Below, one piece after another: positions 31,333 through 33,104 of a DNA stretch of 33,104 bases (positions within the stretch are counted from its first letter, which is position 1; the number at the start of each line of letters is the position of its first letter). The DNA comes from an uncultured Agathobacter sp. (GTDB lineage: Bacteria > Bacillota > Clostridia > Lachnospirales > Lachnospiraceae). The translations under genes were made by a program, and so were the position numbers. The notes below the pieces were generated by a model, which saw nothing but the letters and a program-made list of their open reading frames with translations, was not told the origin of the DNA and searched no databases. The stretch is from assembly GCA_934307695.1 (NCBI GenBank), contig CAKRCS010000021.1, forward strand, positions 1 to 33,104, given 5' to 3'.

Positions 31333-31395
31333 AAGTCAAGGAAAGACTTGGCTTAACAGTGATAAGAAACTAATTCAAACTTATTACTGTTAGCC
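31333..31395. repeat. Paired inverted repeats next to the tRNA fragment
   Basis: A small hairpin AAGTC/GACTT (31333-31349), then a 16- to 17-base near-perfect inverted repeat GGCTTAACAGTGATAAG (31350-31366) with CTTATTACTGTTAGCC (31380-31395), loop of 13. Such paired repeats next to an att site could be recombinase or excisionase sites, or an oriT. Confidence 0.5.
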
Positions 31396-31416
31396 GATGG
31401 ATTCAGGTGTGCTTTA

Positions 31417-31460
31417 CACCCCGTTTCTTTCATTATATCAGGATATCAGAAACGGGGGTG
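31417..31460. repeat. Inverted repeat CACCCCGTTTCT/AGAAACGGGG
   Basis: A 12-base stem with a 19-base spacer lying between the tRNA-side repeats and the stop of the propeller gene. No T-run follows on the minus strand, so it is a doubtful terminator for that gene. Confidence 0.4.
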
Positions 31461-31493
31461 ATTTTGTAGCTTTTTGACAGCCTTCCTTGAGTC

Positions 31494-33104
31494 TTACTTT
31501 GCAAGCACAACGGAAATTTTGATTTCCTTTTCCGTCTCGCTCAGGTCGAACGCGCCGCCGTCCGCGACGCTCACACGCAGCTCATACAGTGTGCCGTCAG
31601 AAAGCGTATCCACAGCGCTGCCTGCTTCATCCGTGATCGACCACAGTTCGTTGCTGACCTCCGCCAACATTCCGTCCGCACCGTAGGCATAGAGCTTCAG
31701 CCCAGCGGCATCCCCGGAAAGATTGTTCATCCGGAACGAGACCATCGTGTTGGGGTGGACATTTTCGACTGTCACGGTGTTGCGCCAGCTTGCAACCGCT
31801 CCTTTGCCGCCATCCTGTTCAAACTGCGCCTGCGACAGCATGTTTCGCGCGGCTTTGTCAAGATCGACCTTGCGGTATGGCATTTCAGGAAGATACACAA
31901 AGCGGTCCTGCAAGCACAGCAGCTCCAGATAGCCCGTCGGGCAGTAGAGCGCGTTGCCGCTGTTTCCGGCATACATACCGATAGCCATGTTATTGTAGCC
32001 ATATTTGTTGGAGACGTCCATGGTGAATACCGTCTCGCCGGTGGCAAAGTCCAGAATGATGTACTGCCACATGCCGCTTTCCAGATCCTGCACATAGCCG
32101 TAAATATAGCCGGTTGCTGTGGAGAGCTTCATAATCGACGTGTCACTCAGGTCATTGCGGCACCAGATACTCTTCATCTCATAGCCGGAATCGGTTTTGA
32201 CGGTATCGACACGCTCCACACCGGGAGAAATCATGCAGTTGCCCTTCGTCAGCCAGTTTGTGTCATAGATGTTGGCATAGCTCTGAATGGAGGAATCGCT
32301 GTCGGGATCGGCAAGGCCTGCGTTGCCTGCGCCGAACCAGTTGCACACGATGGTGCTGACGGTGCCCTCGCTGTCATCATAGACGATGGCAGAGTTTTCA
32401 ACCGCCACCTGATAGCCCTCAGGCAGATCATCCAGCACTGGCATGCTTGCAACGATCTCACCGGTCTTCATATCGAGCGCCAGCAGCTTGACGGGATCCG
32501 CGTTGTCGGTGAACATCACAAGATCCGGCGTCAGCGACGGGGAGCAGCCGCCACCCCAGGCAAGGCCGCCGCCGGTGGTCTTGTCGCCATCGCCGCTGAC
32601 TTTTGCGCCGACACTCTCATACGGCGTGCACCAGACGGCTTCGACACCATTATTCGCGCGCAGCAGATAGCAGTTCTGGTTCGTCAGGATGACAGTGCCG
32701 TCCTTGGAAGCGGCAATCCCGTTCTCCGCACCCTCACCGGGGGTGAGTTCATAAACAAAGACTGCATCGGAGAGGTCAGCCTGTTCGCCATTTAAAATCG
32801 CGTCGATGGCGGAGCGCGCAATGTAGCCCATCACGCCCTGCTGCTCGCGCTCCGGGTAGATGCGGAAGCCACCGGTGGCAAACCAGAGATTTCCTTCATA
32901 ATCAAACACTACGGACAGCAGGTTCTGCTCCAGCGTCTTGCCGAGCGCAGCCTCGGCGGCAGCTTTGATGTTGATATCCAGCACCTTTTCAAACTCCGGC
33001 AGGACGTTTCCTGCTTCATCGGTTGTGCGCAGCATCAGCACATGGTTGTTGCTGGTGGGGCAGACGATGCGGTTTTCCGAGTCCAGGAACGTATAGGAGC
33101 TCTG
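31494..33104 (-). CDS. Beta-propeller-like (PQQ/quinoprotein-type) protein, 5' end outside window
   Basis: At least 536 residues; the frame is open to the right edge. Repeated blade-like blocks alternate short beta strands with DYEGNLWFATGGFRIYP, ASKDGTVILTNQNCYLLRAN, VMFTDNADPVKLLALDMKTG, IILDFATGETVFTMDV and ALYCPTGYLELLCLQDRFVY, as in PQQ-like propellers. A C-terminal beta-sandwich-like domain (about the last 120 residues) ends ETEKEIKISVVLAK. No enzyme motif or signal peptide is visible in this part; such proteins are usually outside the cell. It is clearly more GC-rich than the 27-31 kb genes and lies beyond the tRNA scar, so it may belong to an integrated element. Function unknown. Confidence 0.7.
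   Translation of the reverse strand, partial: QSSYTFLDSENRIVCPTSNNHVLMLRTTDEAGNVLPEFEKVLDINIKAAAEAALGKTLEQNLLSVVFDYEGNLWFATGGFRIYPEREQQGVMGYIARSAIDAILNGEQADLSDAVFVYELTPGEGAENGIAASKDGTVILTNQNCYLLRANNGVEAVWCTPYESVGAKVSGDGDKTTGGGLAWGGGCSPSLTPDLVMFTDNADPVKLLALDMKTGEIVASMPVLDDLPEGYQVAVENSAIVYDDSEGTVSTIVCNWFGAGNAGLADPDSDSSIQSYANIYDTNWLTKGNCMISPGVERVDTVKTDSGYEMKSIWCRNDLSDTSIMKLSTATGYIYGYVQDLESGMWQYIILDFATGETVFTMDVSNKYGYNNMAIGMYAGNSGNALYCPTGYLELLCLQDRFVYLPEMPYRKVDLDKAARNMLSQAQFEQDGGKGAVASWRNTVTVENVHPNTMVSFRMNNLSGDAAGLKLYAYGADGMLAEVSNELWSITDEAGSAVDTLSDGTLYELRVSVADGGAFDLSETEKEIKISVVLAK

Noticed and set aside
31755..32795. Plus-strand frame of about 346 codons opposite the propeller gene
   Set aside because: Mirror of a GC-rich coding strand; the minus-strand protein has clear repeat structure and the plus strand lacks a start context.
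1..33104. CRISPR array or rRNA operon
   Set aside because: No regularly spaced direct repeats of CRISPR length and no rRNA-like sequence on either strand.

Overview
The window looks like chromosomal DNA from an anaerobic gut Firmicute, most likely a Lachnospiraceae (Roseburia/Agathobacter/Coprococcus-like). This rests on AGGAGG-type ribosome binding sites, TTGACA/TATAAT promoters, MalFGE/Ugp-type ABC operons lacking their own ATPase, several cyclic-di-GMP proteins, DUF2798 and DUF5052-type proteins, and several features familiar from that family. Almost all genes are on the minus strand. Most of 3-26 kb has mid-range GC. The left end (0-1 kb) and 26.4-31.2 kb are visibly AT-richer and carry gene fragments.

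Layout. 0-3 kb: the 5' end of an Rrf2 regulator with a TGTAA-N9-TTACA operator, an XRE regulator with membrane segments, a nitroreductase followed by a decayed DinB-like gene, and a DUF2798 membrane protein whose ribosome binding site is buried in a long leader hairpin. 3-5.5 kb: a chemoreceptor fused to a YcgR/PilZ module, whose 3' end has been copied exactly in a 404-bp tandem duplication that creates a second, free-standing PilZ ORF. 5.6-11.4 kb: a six-gene operon of two sugar/Ugp-type permeases, a UgpB-like lipoprotein, a CehA-type PHP metallohydrolase, a HAD phosphatase and an SMR transporter. I infer import and dephosphorylation of a phosphorylated or diester substrate. 11.6-13.7 kb: an AraC-APH kinase fusion, then a toxin-antitoxin locus with intact promoter, operator and antitoxin but a toxin broken by deletion and frameshift. 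13.9-17.7 kb: a run of tandem HD-GYP protein, small Sm-like membrane protein, a protein with a GGSDGPT peptide, a U32-like protein and a small anchored protein. 17.8-22.8 kb: a DUF5052-type lipoprotein (+), RluA pseudouridine synthase, monoacylglycerol-lipase-like hydrolase, glycerophosphodiesterase and an MFS transporter. 22.9-26.4 kb: an orphan type IV prepilin-like gene bracketed by inverted copies of a short dispersed repeat, an acyltransferase-3 gene, and an HD-GYP protein whose 5' end is cut at another copy of that repeat. 26.5-31.3 kb: a truncated small gene, an Abi-family fragment, a PAS/degenerate-GGDEF/EAL phosphodiesterase in a likely operon with a 4HB chemoreceptor, a ParA-relaxase chimera, TGACA repeats and the 3' half of a tRNA-Leu with its terminator. 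I read this as the scar of integrated mobile elements. 31.5 kb to the end: a GC-rich beta-propeller-like protein running off the right edge.

Themes: (1) c-di-GMP signalling is dense (PilZ chemoreceptor, two HD-GYP proteins, one EAL) with no intact GGDEF cyclase in the window; (2) phosphodiester/glycerol-phosphate scavenging appears in two places; (3) a dispersed repeat beginning GGGGACGTTCCTTTTGACA sits at rearrangement points and promoters; (4) several genes are caught in decay. All family calls are from reading translations; no database search was run.
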